A stretch of DNA of 64,000 bases, taken from the NCBI RefSeq assembly GCF_000331735.1, contig NC_020126.1, forward strand, positions 1,178,001 to 1,242,000, written 5' to 3'. This document shows positions 30,627 to 39,027 of this stretch, one piece after another. Under the pieces are notes generated by a model. It saw only the letters and a program-made list of their open reading frames with translations. It made no database searches and was not told the DNA's origin. Position 1 is the first letter of the stretch; each line of letters opens with the position of its first letter. Source of the stretch: Myxococcus stipitatus DSM 14675. Its GTDB lineage: Bacteria > Myxococcota > Myxococcia > Myxococcales > Myxococcaceae. A program made the position numbers and the translations under genes.

Positions 30627-32099
30627 TCAGTCAGGGATGGTCAGGTGCTCGGCCAGGGCGGCTGCGAGGCGATTGTAGCTCTCCTCCCTGCGAGTGTCGT
30701 GATTGCACAACGGCGCCATCAGCACCGGCAATCCCTTGCGCTGGCGCAAGAGATCGACAAATGCCCGACTCAGTCGCGGGTTCTTGAACAGGTCATGGAT
30801 GAAGGTGCCGAAGATGGGCAGCCGCTCGTGGACCGCCCCATCGACGCCGCCCGCATAGGCGTAGAGCGGACGCGCGCTCGCGTACCGGACGAGTCCCGAG
30901 TGAATCTCATACCCCGACACCTCCCCCGCACTCGCGAAGGGATTGTCCCCCGTCGGCACGAACCGGCGATTGACCACCGTCTTCCCAGGGAGGAACTCCA
31001 CGTCGATGTCGAGCAACCCCAGCCCCGTGGTGCTGCCATGCTCCGACTCACGTCGCGCCTCGTCGAGCAGCGCCCGCCCGAGCATCTGGAATCCACCACA
31101 GATGCCGACGATGGGCGTGGTGGCGCTGAGCTCGTGGAGCGCCCGGTCGAAGCCGATGCGCCGCAGGTGAAGGAGGTCCCCCACCGTGTTCTTCGTCCCC
31201 GGGAGGATGACCGCGTCCGGAGCCCCCAACTGGTCCACGGAGCGCACGAATCGGACGCGGACGTGTGGCTCCTCCTGGAGATAGTCGAAGTCCGTGCTGT
31301 TGGAGATGTGCGGCAGATACACCACCGCCACGTCGACTTCCGGTGTGCCCTGCATGCGGGGCTGGACGCGGTCCTCCTCCTCCAGCGCGAGCGAGAGATA
31401 GGGCAGCACCCCCGCGACGGGCCGCTTCGTGTGTTGCTCGATGAAGTCGAGGGCGGGCTGGAGGACCTGCCGGTCGCCTCGGAACTTGTTGATGATGAAG
31501 CCCGAGATGCGCTCCAGGTCCTCCGGCGCGACGAGCTCCAGGACCTTCAACGTGCCCAGGAGCTCCGCCGCGACGCCGCCCTTGTCGATGTCCGTGGCCA
31601 GCAACACTCGCGCATCCAGCCGATGGGCCACCTCCATGTTCACCACATCGAAGGGACGCAGGTTGGGCTCGGCGCAGCTCCCGGCACCTTCGGCGATGAC
31701 CAGGTCGAAGTGGCGATTCAGGTGGTCGATGGACTCCTGGATGGCGGCCAGCTTGAGCGCGCGGTGCGTGTCGGAGAGGAAGTACTCCCGGGCATCGACG
31801 TCCCGGTGCGGCCGGCCGTGGATGATGAGCTGGCTGACACTGTCCGACTTGGGCTTGAGCAGCAGCGGGTTCATGTGGACGAGGGGCCGCTGCCGCGCCG
31901 CGAAGGACTGCACCGCCGTGGCGCGGGCAATCTCCTCGTTCTCCTCCGTGACGAAGGAGTTGAGGGACATGTTCTGCGACTTGAAGGGGGCCACGCGCAG
32001 CCCCTGATTGGCGAACAGTCGGCACAGGCCCGCGACCAGCGTCGTCTTCCCGACGTGGGAGCCCGTGCCTTGAATCATGAGGTGGGGGCGCTTCGTCAT
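30627..32099 (-). CDS. cobQ: Cobyric acid synthase CobQ
   Basis: 490 residues. The N-terminal ATPase-like domain has IQGTGSHVGKTTLVAGLCR (P-loop) followed by PFKSQNMSLNS and the typical AEGAGSCAEPNL. The C-terminal triad-type glutamine amidotransferase domain has the nucleophile Cys in GICGGFQMLG and a late YEIHSG. CobQ amidates four side chains of adenosyl-cobyrinic acid a,c-diamide to make cobyric acid. Length is normal for the family. It is divergent from btuF with 62 bp between the starts; that gap is too short for a full cobalamin riboswitch. Confidence 0.95.
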   Translation of the reverse strand: MTKRPHLMIQGTGSHVGKTTLVAGLCRLFANQGLRVAPFKSQNMSLNSFVTEENEEIARATAVQSFAARQRPLVHMNPLLLKPKSDSVSQLIIHGRPHRDVDAREYFLSDTHRALKLAAIQESIDHLNRHFDLVIAEGAGSCAEPNLRPFDVVNMEVAHRLDARVLLATDIDKGGVAAELLGTLKVLELVAPEDLERISGFIINKFRGDRQVLQPALDFIEQHTKRPVAGVLPYLSLALEEEDRVQPRMQGTPEVDVAVVYLPHISNSTDFDYLQEEPHVRVRFVRSVDQLGAPDAVILPGTKNTVGDLLHLRRIGFDRALHELSATTPIVGICGGFQMLGRALLDEARRESEHGSTTGLGLLDIDVEFLPGKTVVNRRFVPTGDNPFASAGEVSGYEIHSGLVRYASARPLYAYAGGVDGAVHERLPIFGTFIHDLFKNPRLSRAFVDLLRQRKGLPVLMAPLCNHDTRREESYNRLAAALAEHLTIPD

Positions 32100-32161
32100 G
32101 GCGGGGCTCCTGTCGCGCGTGCACTATAGGGCGCCAACCGCTCACGGGTTCCCTTCGCGCC

Positions 32162-33031
32162 ATGTCCGCCGCACGTTCCCTCCGTCTCCTCGGCCTCGCC
32201 CTCACGCTGCTCGCGGGCTGCCAGCGCTCCGCTCCGACGACCCAGGAGGCGGGCCCTCGTCGCCTCGTCGCGCTGGCGCCGGGCATCTCCGAGACGCTCT
32301 ATGCCCTGGGGGCAGGGGACCAGGTGGTGGGGCTCTCCGACTACTCCACCTGGCCTCCCGAGACGGCCTCGGTGACGAAGGTTGGCTCCACGCTGACGCC
32401 CAACTACGAGGCCATCGCCCGCCTCAAGCCCACGCTCATCCTCGACGAGCAGGTGAAGCAGGCGCCGGAGGGCTCGCTCTCCTCGGTGGCCCCGGTGAAG
32501 GTGCTGCCCTGGCTGAGTGTGGATGACGTGGCCAACGGCATTCGCGAGCTGGGCCGGCGGACGGGACGCGAGGAGGTGGCCACGAAGCTCGCGCAGAAGG
32601 TCGAGACGACGCTGAAGCGCAAGGCACCGCCGGACGCGCCTCGGGTGCTGCTGGTGATTGGCGACGGGGCGGCGGAGCTCTCCAGCATCTGGTACATCCG
32701 CAATGACTCGCTGCATGGCGCGGCGCTGGAGGCCGCGGGTGCGCGCAACGCCGTCGCGGATGCGCCCGCGGGCCCGCCCAACATCTCCATCGAGCGGCTC
32801 CTGACGCTGGACCCGGACATCATCCTGGTGCTGTTGGACGGGCCGAAGCTGTCGCCGGAGGAGGAGGCGCGCCAGCTCGCGGCGTGGAAGCAGTTGTCCG
32901 TGCTGCGGGCCGTGAAGCAGGGCCATGTGAGGGTGGTGTCAGGGCCCGGCGTGCAGTCCACCGGGCCGCGCATCCTGGACCTGGTGGAGCAACTCCAGGC
33001 CGCGCTGCGCTTCGACGCGAAGGCTCCATGA
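32162..33031 (+). CDS. btuF: Corrinoid ABC transporter substrate-binding lipoprotein BtuF
   Basis: 289 residues. Lipoprotein signal LALTLLAGC, then a two-lobed class III binding-protein fold with a central helix. Typical features are RLVALAPGISETLYALGAGDQVVGLSDYSTWP, NYEAIARLKPTLIL, and ISIERLLTLDPDIILV. Here it is lipid-anchored rather than soluble. It overlaps btuD by four bases (ATGA at 33028). Confidence 0.9.
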   Translation: MSAARSLRLLGLALTLLAGCQRSAPTTQEAGPRRLVALAPGISETLYALGAGDQVVGLSDYSTWPPETASVTKVGSTLTPNYEAIARLKPTLILDEQVKQAPEGSLSSVAPVKVLPWLSVDDVANGIRELGRRTGREEVATKLAQKVETTLKRKAPPDAPRVLLVIGDGAAELSSIWYIRNDSLHGAALEAAGARNAVADAPAGPPNISIERLLTLDPDIILVLLDGPKLSPEEEARQLAAWKQLSVLRAVKQGHVRVVSGPGVQSTGPRILDLVEQLQAALRFDAKAP

Positions 33032-33822
33032 CGTCTTCCCTGGAGGTCTCCGGCGCGACGGTGCGCAAGGGTGAGCGGCTCCTGTTGGAGGACGTGTCCC
33101 TTCGCGTCGCGCCCGGAGACTTCGTGGCCATCGTCGGCCCCAACGGGGCAGGCAAGTCGACGTTGATGCGCGCGGCGCTCGGGCTGCAGCGGTTGGAGGC
33201 GGGGCGCGTCACGCTCGGAGGGCGCGAGGTGTCGGCGCTCTCGCCCCGTGAGCGCGCCGCGTTCCTCGCGTGGCTGCCCCAACGGGTCCAGGTGTCCGAG
33301 CCCATCACCGCGCTGGAGCATGTCGCCGCCGCGCGCTACCGCTTCACCGAGTCCCGTCAGCGCTCGGAGCAGGCGGCGCTCACGGCGCTGGCTCGCGTGC
33401 AGGCGGACGCGCTCGCGACGCGCCCCATCACCGAGTTGTCGGGCGGAGAGCAGCAGCGGGTCGCCGTGGCGGCGCTGCTCGCGCAGGAGGCTCCGCTGGT
33501 GATGTTGGACGAGCCCGCGAACTTCCTGGACCCCGCGCAGCAGCTCGAGTTGTACGCGCTCGTGGGGCGGCTGTGGCGCTCGGGGCTGGGGGTGCTGTGC
33601 ATCACCCATGACATCAACGTGCTCGCCCATGCGATGCGGGAGGGGAGCGAGGGGCGGATTCGCGTGGTGGGGCTGTCGAGCGGCCGGGTGGCCTTCGAGT
33701 CGAGCTACGACGCGCCGGAGCTGGGTGAGCACCTGGGCCGGGTGTTCTCGGTGCGGATGCGGGGCGTGGAGGTGGAGGGCCGCCGCGTCTTCGTGAGCCT
33801 GCCCCGGGAGCACGGGTCATGA
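33028..33822 (+). CDS. btuD: Corrinoid ABC transporter ATP-binding protein BtuD
   Basis: 264 residues. Walker A GPNGAGKST (about 38-46), Q-loop in WLPQRVQ, signature LSGGEQQR, Walker B LVMLDEP, and the switch His in ITHDINV. It is in the FecE/BtuD class by context and sequence. ATGA overlaps on both sides (btuF stop, btuC start) fix both ends and show tight coupling. Confidence 0.92.
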   Translation: MTSSLEVSGATVRKGERLLLEDVSLRVAPGDFVAIVGPNGAGKSTLMRAALGLQRLEAGRVTLGGREVSALSPRERAAFLAWLPQRVQVSEPITALEHVAAARYRFTESRQRSEQAALTALARVQADALATRPITELSGGEQQRVAVAALLAQEAPLVMLDEPANFLDPAQQLELYALVGRLWRSGLGVLCITHDINVLAHAMREGSEGRIRVVGLSSGRVAFESSYDAPELGEHLGRVFSVRMRGVEVEGRRVFVSLPREHGS

Positions 33823-34760
33823 ATCGGCGGTGGGTGGTGGTGTTGGGGGTGTGCGTGGCGGTGATGGGGGTGGCGCCCTTCATCGGCTCACCCATGCCGC
33901 CGGAGTCTCGCGACTTCATCCTCTGGCAGTTGCGAGTCCCTCGGACGCTGATGGCGCTCCTGGTGGGCGGCACGTTGTCGCTGGTGGGGGCGGTGTATCA
34001 ATCGCTGTTCGCCAACCCGCTCGCCGCGCCGAGCACCGTGGGCACCACGGCGGGCGCCACGCTGGGTGCGCTGGTGGCCATTGTCCTGGGGGCTCGCAAC
34101 GCGGTGTGGGGCTTGCCGCTCATCTCCGCGGCGGCGTTCGCGGGGGCGCTGGGCGTCAGCCTGCTCGTGGCCGCCATCGCCGCGGGGCGCAGCGTGCGGA
34201 TGAATGACCTGGTCCTGGCGGGCATCGCGTTCTCGATGGCCGCGGGGGCCATCTCCATGGGCGTGCAGTTCTCCGCGGACTCCACGGAGTTGCTCTCGGC
34301 CACGCGGTGGACCATGGGGCATCTGCCTCGGGTGGGCTACCAGAGCATCGTGATGTTGGTGCCCATCGCGGCCGTGTCGGTCGTGGGGCTGTTGCTGCTC
34401 ACGCGCGCGCTGGAGGTGTTCATCGCGGGGGAGGAGCATGCTGAATCGCAGGGCGTCAACGTGCGCCTGGTGCGCATCATCGCCATCGGCCTGGGCGCGA
34501 TGGGCGTGGCGGGCTGTGTCGCGTGGTGCGGCCCCATCGCCTTCGTGGAGCTCATTGTCCCGCACATCGTCCGGCGAGTGCTGGGGGTGAGCCGGCGTGT
34601 GCTGCTGCCGTTCTCGGTGGTGGTGGGCGCCAGCTTCCTGGTGCTGTGTGACGCGCTGACTCGCGTCATCCCGCTCAGCAGCGAGCCTCCCGTTGGAATG
34701 GTGACCGCGGCCCTGGGCACGCCCTTGTTGGTGTACCTGGTCGCTCGCAAGTCCACCTGA
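33819..34760 (+). CDS. btuC: Corrinoid ABC transporter permease BtuC (FecCD family)
   Basis: 313 residues with about nine or ten hydrophobic segments. FecCD-family signatures are LRVPRTLMALLVGGTLSLVGAVYQSLFANPLAAPSTVG, the coupling-helix region GPIAFVELIVPHIVRRVLG, and a late LLPFSVVVGASFLVLCD and GMVTAALGTPLLVYLV. BtuC proteins carry corrinoids across the inner membrane with BtuD. It ends head-to-head with cobC; a hairpin overlaps both stops. Confidence 0.9.
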   Translation: MNRRWVVVLGVCVAVMGVAPFIGSPMPPESRDFILWQLRVPRTLMALLVGGTLSLVGAVYQSLFANPLAAPSTVGTTAGATLGALVAIVLGARNAVWGLPLISAAAFAGALGVSLLVAAIAAGRSVRMNDLVLAGIAFSMAAGAISMGVQFSADSTELLSATRWTMGHLPRVGYQSIVMLVPIAAVSVVGLLLLTRALEVFIAGEEHAESQGVNVRLVRIIAIGLGAMGVAGCVAWCGPIAFVELIVPHIVRRVLGVSRRVLLPFSVVVGASFLVLCDALTRVIPLSSEPPVGMVTAALGTPLLVYLVARKST

Positions 34761-34780
34761 GCCCGAGGGACTCAGGGCTC
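34759..34780. terminator. Compact bidirectional terminator at the btuC/cobC junction
   Basis: GAGCCC (34759-34764) pairs with GGGCTC (34775-34780), and the inner GAG/CTC continues the stem with one bulged A, leaving a three-base loop. The hairpin includes the last bases of both convergent genes. Confidence 0.6.
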
Positions 34781-35392
34781 CAGGTTCATCGCCTTCACCA
34801 CGGGCTCGTCGCCGTAGAAGTCGATGACATTCACCGCCGCGTGGACCTGGTCCAGCCGGAACAGGTGCCGGTCCGCCATGCCGAGCGCCTCGGCCAGCAG
34901 CGTGCGGTTGACGCCGCCGTGCGACACCAGCGCGAAGCACTGTCCGGGATGGCGTGCGCGCAGGGCTCGGCCTCCCGCGCGGACTCGCTCACGCATCTCG
35001 GAGAAGGTCTCTCCCTCCGGGAAGCGGACCTGCTCGGGGTGGGCCATCCACTCCGCGTAGAGGCTCGGGAAGCGGCGCTCGGCTTCTTCGTAGGTGAGTC
35101 CCTCGAAGAGGCCGAAGTCGATTTCGCGAAAGGCTTCTTCCACCTGGAGGCCCACGCCGCGCCCTTCCGCCACGCGCTTCGCCGTGTCGAGCGCGCGCAG
35201 CCGGGGACTCGAATACAGGCCATGCAGCTCCACCTGGGAGAGCAGGCTCGCCGCGCGCTGGGCCTGCACATGCCCCTCTGGCGCGAGGCTCACGTCGAGC
35301 CGGCCATAGCAGCGCCCCTTCATCTCCTCCGAGGGCCTGCCGTGCCTCACCAGAATCATCCGCGTCACGCCGCCGGGCAGCCGCCAGTCCAC
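34772..35392 (-). CDS. cobC: Alpha-ribazole phosphatase CobC (histidine phosphatase family)
   Basis: 206 residues from GTG 35392, which has GAGGAG eight bases upstream; an ATG at residue 13 (MILVRHG) is an alternative. The catalytic LVRHGRP motif, a second phosphate-pocket Arg (SSPRLRALDTA), the acid EIDFGLFEGLTYEE and the C-terminal LVSHGGV histidine define the phosphoglycerate-mutase-like family. Placement directly after cobS and near cobT supports CobC, which removes the phosphate from alpha-ribazole phosphate or cobalamin phosphate. It begins 22 bp after the cobS stop. Confidence 0.85.
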   Translation of the reverse strand: MDWRLPGGVTRMILVRHGRPSEEMKGRCYGRLDVSLAPEGHVQAQRAASLLSQVELHGLYSSPRLRALDTAKRVAEGRGVGLQVEEAFREIDFGLFEGLTYEEAERRFPSLYAEWMAHPEQVRFPEGETFSEMRERVRAGGRALRARHPGQCFALVSHGGVNRTLLAEALGMADRHLFRLDQVHAAVNVIDFYGDEPVVKAMNLEP

Positions 35393-35414
35393 GCTCGTCA
35401 CTCCTCTGCGAGAT

Positions 35415-36155
35415 TCAACCGAGCGCCAGCGCCAGCACGAACACCACTGCTTCGCATATCTCGGTGTTGGCGCCCATGGTATCGCCGGTGATGCCGTCAA
35501 TCTTCCTGCGGCACCACCACCCCTGGAGCGCGGATACGCCGCCCACCGCGGCGAGCAGCACTCCGCCTCTCCATCCCATCAATCCCACCGCGAAGCCGAG
35601 CGCGAGCACCGTGGCGCCCAGCACCTCGACCCGTCCGACGTGGTCGGTGATGGCCATGCCCAGACCTCCCGTTCGGCGCGCATAGGGCAGCAGCCACCCT
35701 TGAGGGACGGAGCCCCACCGGCCGAGCACCAGCGCCACCACCAGCACCGTGTCCGCGTGCCCTCGCTCCAGCAGCGCCGCCAGCGCGCTCGCCTTCAGGC
35801 CCACCATCACCACCAGGGTGACGCCGGCATACGCGCCAATCACATGGTCGCGCATGATGCGAAGCACATCCTCCTTCGTGCGTCCGCCGCCGAAGCCGTC
35901 GGCCATGTCCGCCAGTCCATCCAGGTGCAGCGCTCCGGTGAGCAGCGCGTACAGGCCGAGCAGGACATACGCGGTCACCGTGGCGGGCAGCAGGGGGTAG
36001 AGCAGGTGGCGCGCGCCCACGAGCACCGCGGCCAGCAGGGCACCGACCAGGGGAAAGCAGAGCGTCGAGCGGCCCACGTCGGCGGCGTCGAAGTTCGCGG
36101 CGCCGGGAACGGGGATGCGCGTGAGGAAGGCAATGCTGGCGAAGAGTCGCTTCAT
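35415..36155 (-). CDS. cobS: Adenosylcobinamide-GDP ribazoletransferase CobS
   Basis: 246 residues, polytopic membrane enzyme. Signatures: FLTRIPVPG at the N-terminus, the Asp-rich active site LDGLADMADGFGGG, RIMRDHVIGAYAG, and the C-terminal RKIDGITGDTMGANTEICE. CobS joins the lower ligand (alpha-ribazole) to adenosylcobinamide-GDP in the inner membrane. Start at 36155 gives the family N-terminus (MKRLFASIAFLTRIP). It follows cobT by 47 bp in the same operon. Confidence 0.93.
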   Translation of the reverse strand: MKRLFASIAFLTRIPVPGAANFDAADVGRSTLCFPLVGALLAAVLVGARHLLYPLLPATVTAYVLLGLYALLTGALHLDGLADMADGFGGGRTKEDVLRIMRDHVIGAYAGVTLVVMVGLKASALAALLERGHADTVLVVALVLGRWGSVPQGWLLPYARRTGGLGMAITDHVGRVEVLGATVLALGFAVGLMGWRGGVLLAAVGGVSALQGWWCRRKIDGITGDTMGANTEICEAVVFVLALALG

Positions 36156-36202
36156 GGGAACGTGGCGGGACTCCTGCCACGTTTCGCTCGCCACGGCGAG
36201 AT

Positions 36203-37264
36203 TCAGCGCCGCGCCTTCTCCGCGACCCCCGCCGACGCGAACGTGGCCATCTCGTGCAGGATGTGCAGGCTGCTGTCCAACAGGCCCATGGCGAGCACCG
36301 CGCCCGTTCCCTCGCCCAGCCGCAGGCCCAGGTCCAACAAGGGCCGCAGCCGCAACGCCTCCAGCACCCGGCGATGGCCCGCCTCGCGTGACATGTGACT
36401 GGCGAGCAGGAAGGGCATCACCCGGGGACACAGCCGTGCCGCCACCAATCCCGCGACAGAGGAGATGAAGCCATCCAGCATCACCGGGATGCGCCTGGAC
36501 GCCGCGCCCAAGGCCACACCCGCGAGGCCCGCGATCTCGAATCCCCCCACCTTCGCGAGCACATCCAGCGGGTCCGCCGCATCCGGCTGGTTCACCGCGA
36601 GCGCGCGCCGCACCACCTCCACCTTGCGCGTGAGGCCCGCGTCGTCCACGCCCGTGCCTCGCCCCGTGGCCATGTCGGGCGACACGCCCGCCAGTACACA
36701 CGTGAGCGCCGCCGACGCCGTGGTGTTGCCGATGCCCATGTCCCCCAGGCCGATCAACGTCACCCCCGACTCCGCCAGCTCCAGCGCCAGCAGCGTGCCC
36801 ACGCTCAGCGCCTCCTCGGCCAGCCGGCGCGACATCGCGGGGCCTCGGGTGAAGTTCCCCGTGCCCGGCCCCAGCCGATGGTTGCGCACGCCCTGCAGGC
36901 CCGGGAGCGGCGTGCGCACGCCCATGTCCACGACCTCCACGCGGACGCCGTGCTGCCGGGCCAGGACGTTGATGGCGGCGCCACCTCTCGAGAAGTTGGC
37001 GACCATCTGCGCGGTGACCTCGGCGGGATAGGCGCTCACGCCTTCCTCCGTCACGCCGTGGTCCGCGGCCATCACCACCAGCCCCTTGCGAGGCATCGCG
37101 GGCGCGGCCTCGCCTCGCAGCGCGGCCCACTGACAGGCCAGCTCCTCCAGGCGCCCCAGGCTGCCTTGAGGCTTGGTCTTCACGTCCAGCAATCCCTGGC
37201 ACTGCCTGCCAGCGTCGGTATCGGGGTCGGGAATCCGGGCGAGTACTTCGCGATACGCAGGCAT
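36203..37264 (-). CDS. cobT: Nicotinate-nucleotide-dimethylbenzimidazole phosphoribosyltransferase CobT
   Basis: 353 residues. Signatures: KTKPQGSLGRLEELA, the VMAADHGVTEEGVSAYP segment, FSRGGAAINVLARQHG, GLGDMGIGNTTASAAL and the C-terminal catalytic Glu in RLGEGTGAVLAMGLLD. CobT activates the lower-ligand base as a ribotide. ATG 37264 has AAGGGG at a good distance; an open TTG 54 bases upstream is less likely. It heads the cobT-cobS-cobC operon. I saw no cobalamin riboswitch in the upstream 150 bp. Confidence 0.95.
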   Translation of the reverse strand: MPAYREVLARIPDPDTDAGRQCQGLLDVKTKPQGSLGRLEELACQWAALRGEAAPAMPRKGLVVMAADHGVTEEGVSAYPAEVTAQMVANFSRGGAAINVLARQHGVRVEVVDMGVRTPLPGLQGVRNHRLGPGTGNFTRGPAMSRRLAEEALSVGTLLALELAESGVTLIGLGDMGIGNTTASAALTCVLAGVSPDMATGRGTGVDDAGLTRKVEVVRRALAVNQPDAADPLDVLAKVGGFEIAGLAGVALGAASRRIPVMLDGFISSVAGLVAARLCPRVMPFLLASHMSREAGHRRVLEALRLRPLLDLGLRLGEGTGAVLAMGLLDSSLHILHEMATFASAGVAEKARR

Positions 37265-37413
37265 GGGGGAGCCCCTTAGCGGAAACCCCTTCAAGCTAGG
37301 CGTGCGGGATGCCGACAATCAATGTATCCGAACGAGCGCCGCGCTTCGGCGCTGCATGCTGGTGGACACAACCTTGTCTCGCACGTTCGTGGACTACAGA
37401 CGCGCGGTGCGAC

Positions 37414-37965
37414 TCAATTTCCGGTGGACGCGGAGTCGGAAGCCTCGGGCTCCGACAGGAAGCGCCGCCGCAGTGTCTTCGTCACCTCCACGTCCCAGCG
37501 GGCGGAGAGCACCTCCACGAAGGTCCTCCTCCAGCGCAGCGCGCACGCCAGGCACGCCAGCGTCACGACGAGCGCGATGACCGCGTTCTGCCACGAGGCC
37601 AGGTCCCACTGCCCCGCCCAGAACCACTCCCGCATGCTCGTGGGCCAGTAGTAGTGGATGGGCCACCCAGGGCCGCTGCCCATGAGGTCGCAGAGGAGGT
37701 GCAGGTGGAAGGCCCCCAGCGCGAGCAGCGCCACGCGGGCGCGCTCCTTCGCCATCGCCATGCACACCGCGGCGGTGATGAGCGCCCCCACGTAGCCGTG
37801 GAAGAGCACGTGGTGATAGCGCACGTAGGACGCCTCGCCCGCCAGCAGCGTGAGTCCATCCAGGTCCGGAGCAAGCCCCGCGCAGGTGATGAGGATGCGG
37901 TCCCGGCGCTCGCGCAGGACCTGGGACATCAGCCACGACAGCTCCGCATGGACGATGGGGCTCAT
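37414..37965 (-). CDS. YdjM-type (LexA-binding, putative metal-dependent hydrolase) membrane protein
   Basis: 183 residues with three or four hydrophobic segments and a pattern of conserved polar residues near them: MSPIVHAELSW at the start, APDLDGLTLL, YHHVLFHGYVGA and HLHLLCDLMGSGPGWPIHYYWP. This matches the YdjM/PF04307 family of inner-membrane proteins with presumed metal-binding His/Asp residues; activity is not established. The C-terminal 45 residues are charged and cytoplasmic. It lies between the cob operon and a small Cys-rich gene on the same strand. Confidence 0.8.
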   Translation of the reverse strand: MSPIVHAELSWLMSQVLRERRDRILITCAGLAPDLDGLTLLAGEASYVRYHHVLFHGYVGALITAAVCMAMAKERARVALLALGAFHLHLLCDLMGSGPGWPIHYYWPTSMREWFWAGQWDLASWQNAVIALVVTLACLACALRWRRTFVEVLSARWDVEVTKTLRRRFLSEPEASDSASTGN

Positions 37966-37995
37966 GTGCCGCGAGCCTACGTCAGCCCGCCTCCC

Positions 37996-38274
37996 TCACG
38001 ACGGCACGGGTGAGGCGCGAGGCGTGCCGAGCAGCTCCAGCGTGCGCACCGCCACATCCGCCAGGGTGGACGAGCACGGCATGCAGCCGCCACCGCAGCA
38101 GGTGGGCCAGTCGCCCTCCGCGTCCCGGAGCAGCGGGTACACGCAGCCGCGCAGCGAGTCCGGCAGGCCAGCCTCCTCACAAGCCTGGCGCAGCGCCGCC
38201 TGCACGGTGGGGTCCTTCACATCGAGCACGCCCACTTCATAACGGCCCGCGCGACTCCCGGCGCGCCGCTTCAC
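37996..38274 (-). CDS. Small cysteine-rich protein with CCGGGCMPC motif
   Basis: Up to 92 residues from a GTG at 38274; a GTG a few codons later (before GVLDVKDP) is also possible. The notable part is WPTCCGGGCMPCSSTLADVA at about 56-75, with four cysteines in nine residues, plus one earlier cysteine (RGCVYPLL) and one in QACEEAG. This looks like a metal or Fe-S site. No family recognised. It ends 30 bp before the YdjM-type gene and may be co-transcribed with it. Confidence 0.6.
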   Translation of the reverse strand: MKRRAGSRAGRYEVGVLDVKDPTVQAALRQACEEAGLPDSLRGCVYPLLRDAEGDWPTCCGGGCMPCSSTLADVAVRTLELLGTPRASPVPS

Positions 38275-38398
38275 ACTCCGAGCGGGCGGACAGGCCCCTT
38301 CTGTGCTTTCCGCCCCCAGTGTCGAAGTTTTTCGTTGCGCCGACTAGTTAGGGACCTTACGACACGCACTCAGCAGCTCCTGGAGTCCCGCTCGGACC

Positions 38399-38923
38399 AT
38401 GACCGTGAACCCTCCCCCCATCACCCGCTACGAGCGGTTGCAGCGCCTGGCGAAGCGCTTTCCGGAGCTGGACCCCGGCGCCATCGAGACCTGCATCTCC
38501 CTGCTGCGGTTGTCCAACGACTTGTCGGCCGCCTACGACACGAGCCTGGCGCGCTGGGGGCTGTCCACGGGCCGCTTCACGGTGCTGGTCCGCCTGTACT
38601 CCGCCTGCGAGACGGAGGAGGGCCGGAGCCTCACCCCCGCGGAGCTCGCGGAGAGCTCCTGTGTGAGCCGCGCCACCATGACGGGGCTGCTCGACACGCT
38701 GGAGAAGGACGGCCTCATCTCCCGGGAGGACCACCCCGAAGACCGCCGGATGTACACCGTGAGCCTCACCCGCAAGGCCCGTGCGCTGCTCGAGGAGATG
38801 TTCCCCGAGCACTACCGCCGCGTGGCCTCGCTCATGTCGGGCTTGAGTGAGGAGGAGCGCGACACCCTCCGGACGCTGCTGGCCAAGGTCTCCACGCACC
38901 TGCCCGCCTTCCGGGAGCCGTAG
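38399..38923 (+). CDS. MarR-family transcriptional regulator
   Basis: 174 residues. Winged helix-turn-helix with LTPAELAESSCVSRATMTGLLDTLEKDGLISRE (recognition helix) and the wing DHPEDRRMYTVSLTRKA, flanked by dimerisation helices. It lies 104 bp upstream of an EmrA/EmrB-type efflux pair in the same direction, so it is probably their repressor (EmrR/MprA type). Two cysteines in the N-terminal half could give redox or ligand sensitivity. Confidence 0.92.
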   Translation: MTVNPPPITRYERLQRLAKRFPELDPGAIETCISLLRLSNDLSAAYDTSLARWGLSTGRFTVLVRLYSACETEEGRSLTPAELAESSCVSRATMTGLLDTLEKDGLISREDHPEDRRMYTVSLTRKARALLEEMFPEHYRRVASLMSGLSEEERDTLRTLLAKVSTHLPAFREP

Positions 38924-38980
38924 TCCTCCAAGCCCTCGCATCCCCTCTGTCGGGCCCGGCGGAAGTCTCGCCACGCCCAA

Positions 38981-38992
38981 GTGGTTAGCCAC
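38981..38992. promoter_or_regulatory. Possible MarR operator upstream of the efflux genes
   Basis: GTGGTTAGCCAC is a 12-bp imperfect palindrome (GTGG/CCAC arms) in the gap between the MarR gene and the efflux operon, 36 bp before the ATG at 39028. A related TAGTTAG sequence lies upstream of the marR-type gene near 38343. The two are only loosely similar, so this is a weak call. Confidence 0.3.
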
Positions 38993-39027
38993 CAAATCAT
39001 CGACCTGTTGAACCTTTGAGAAACGCC

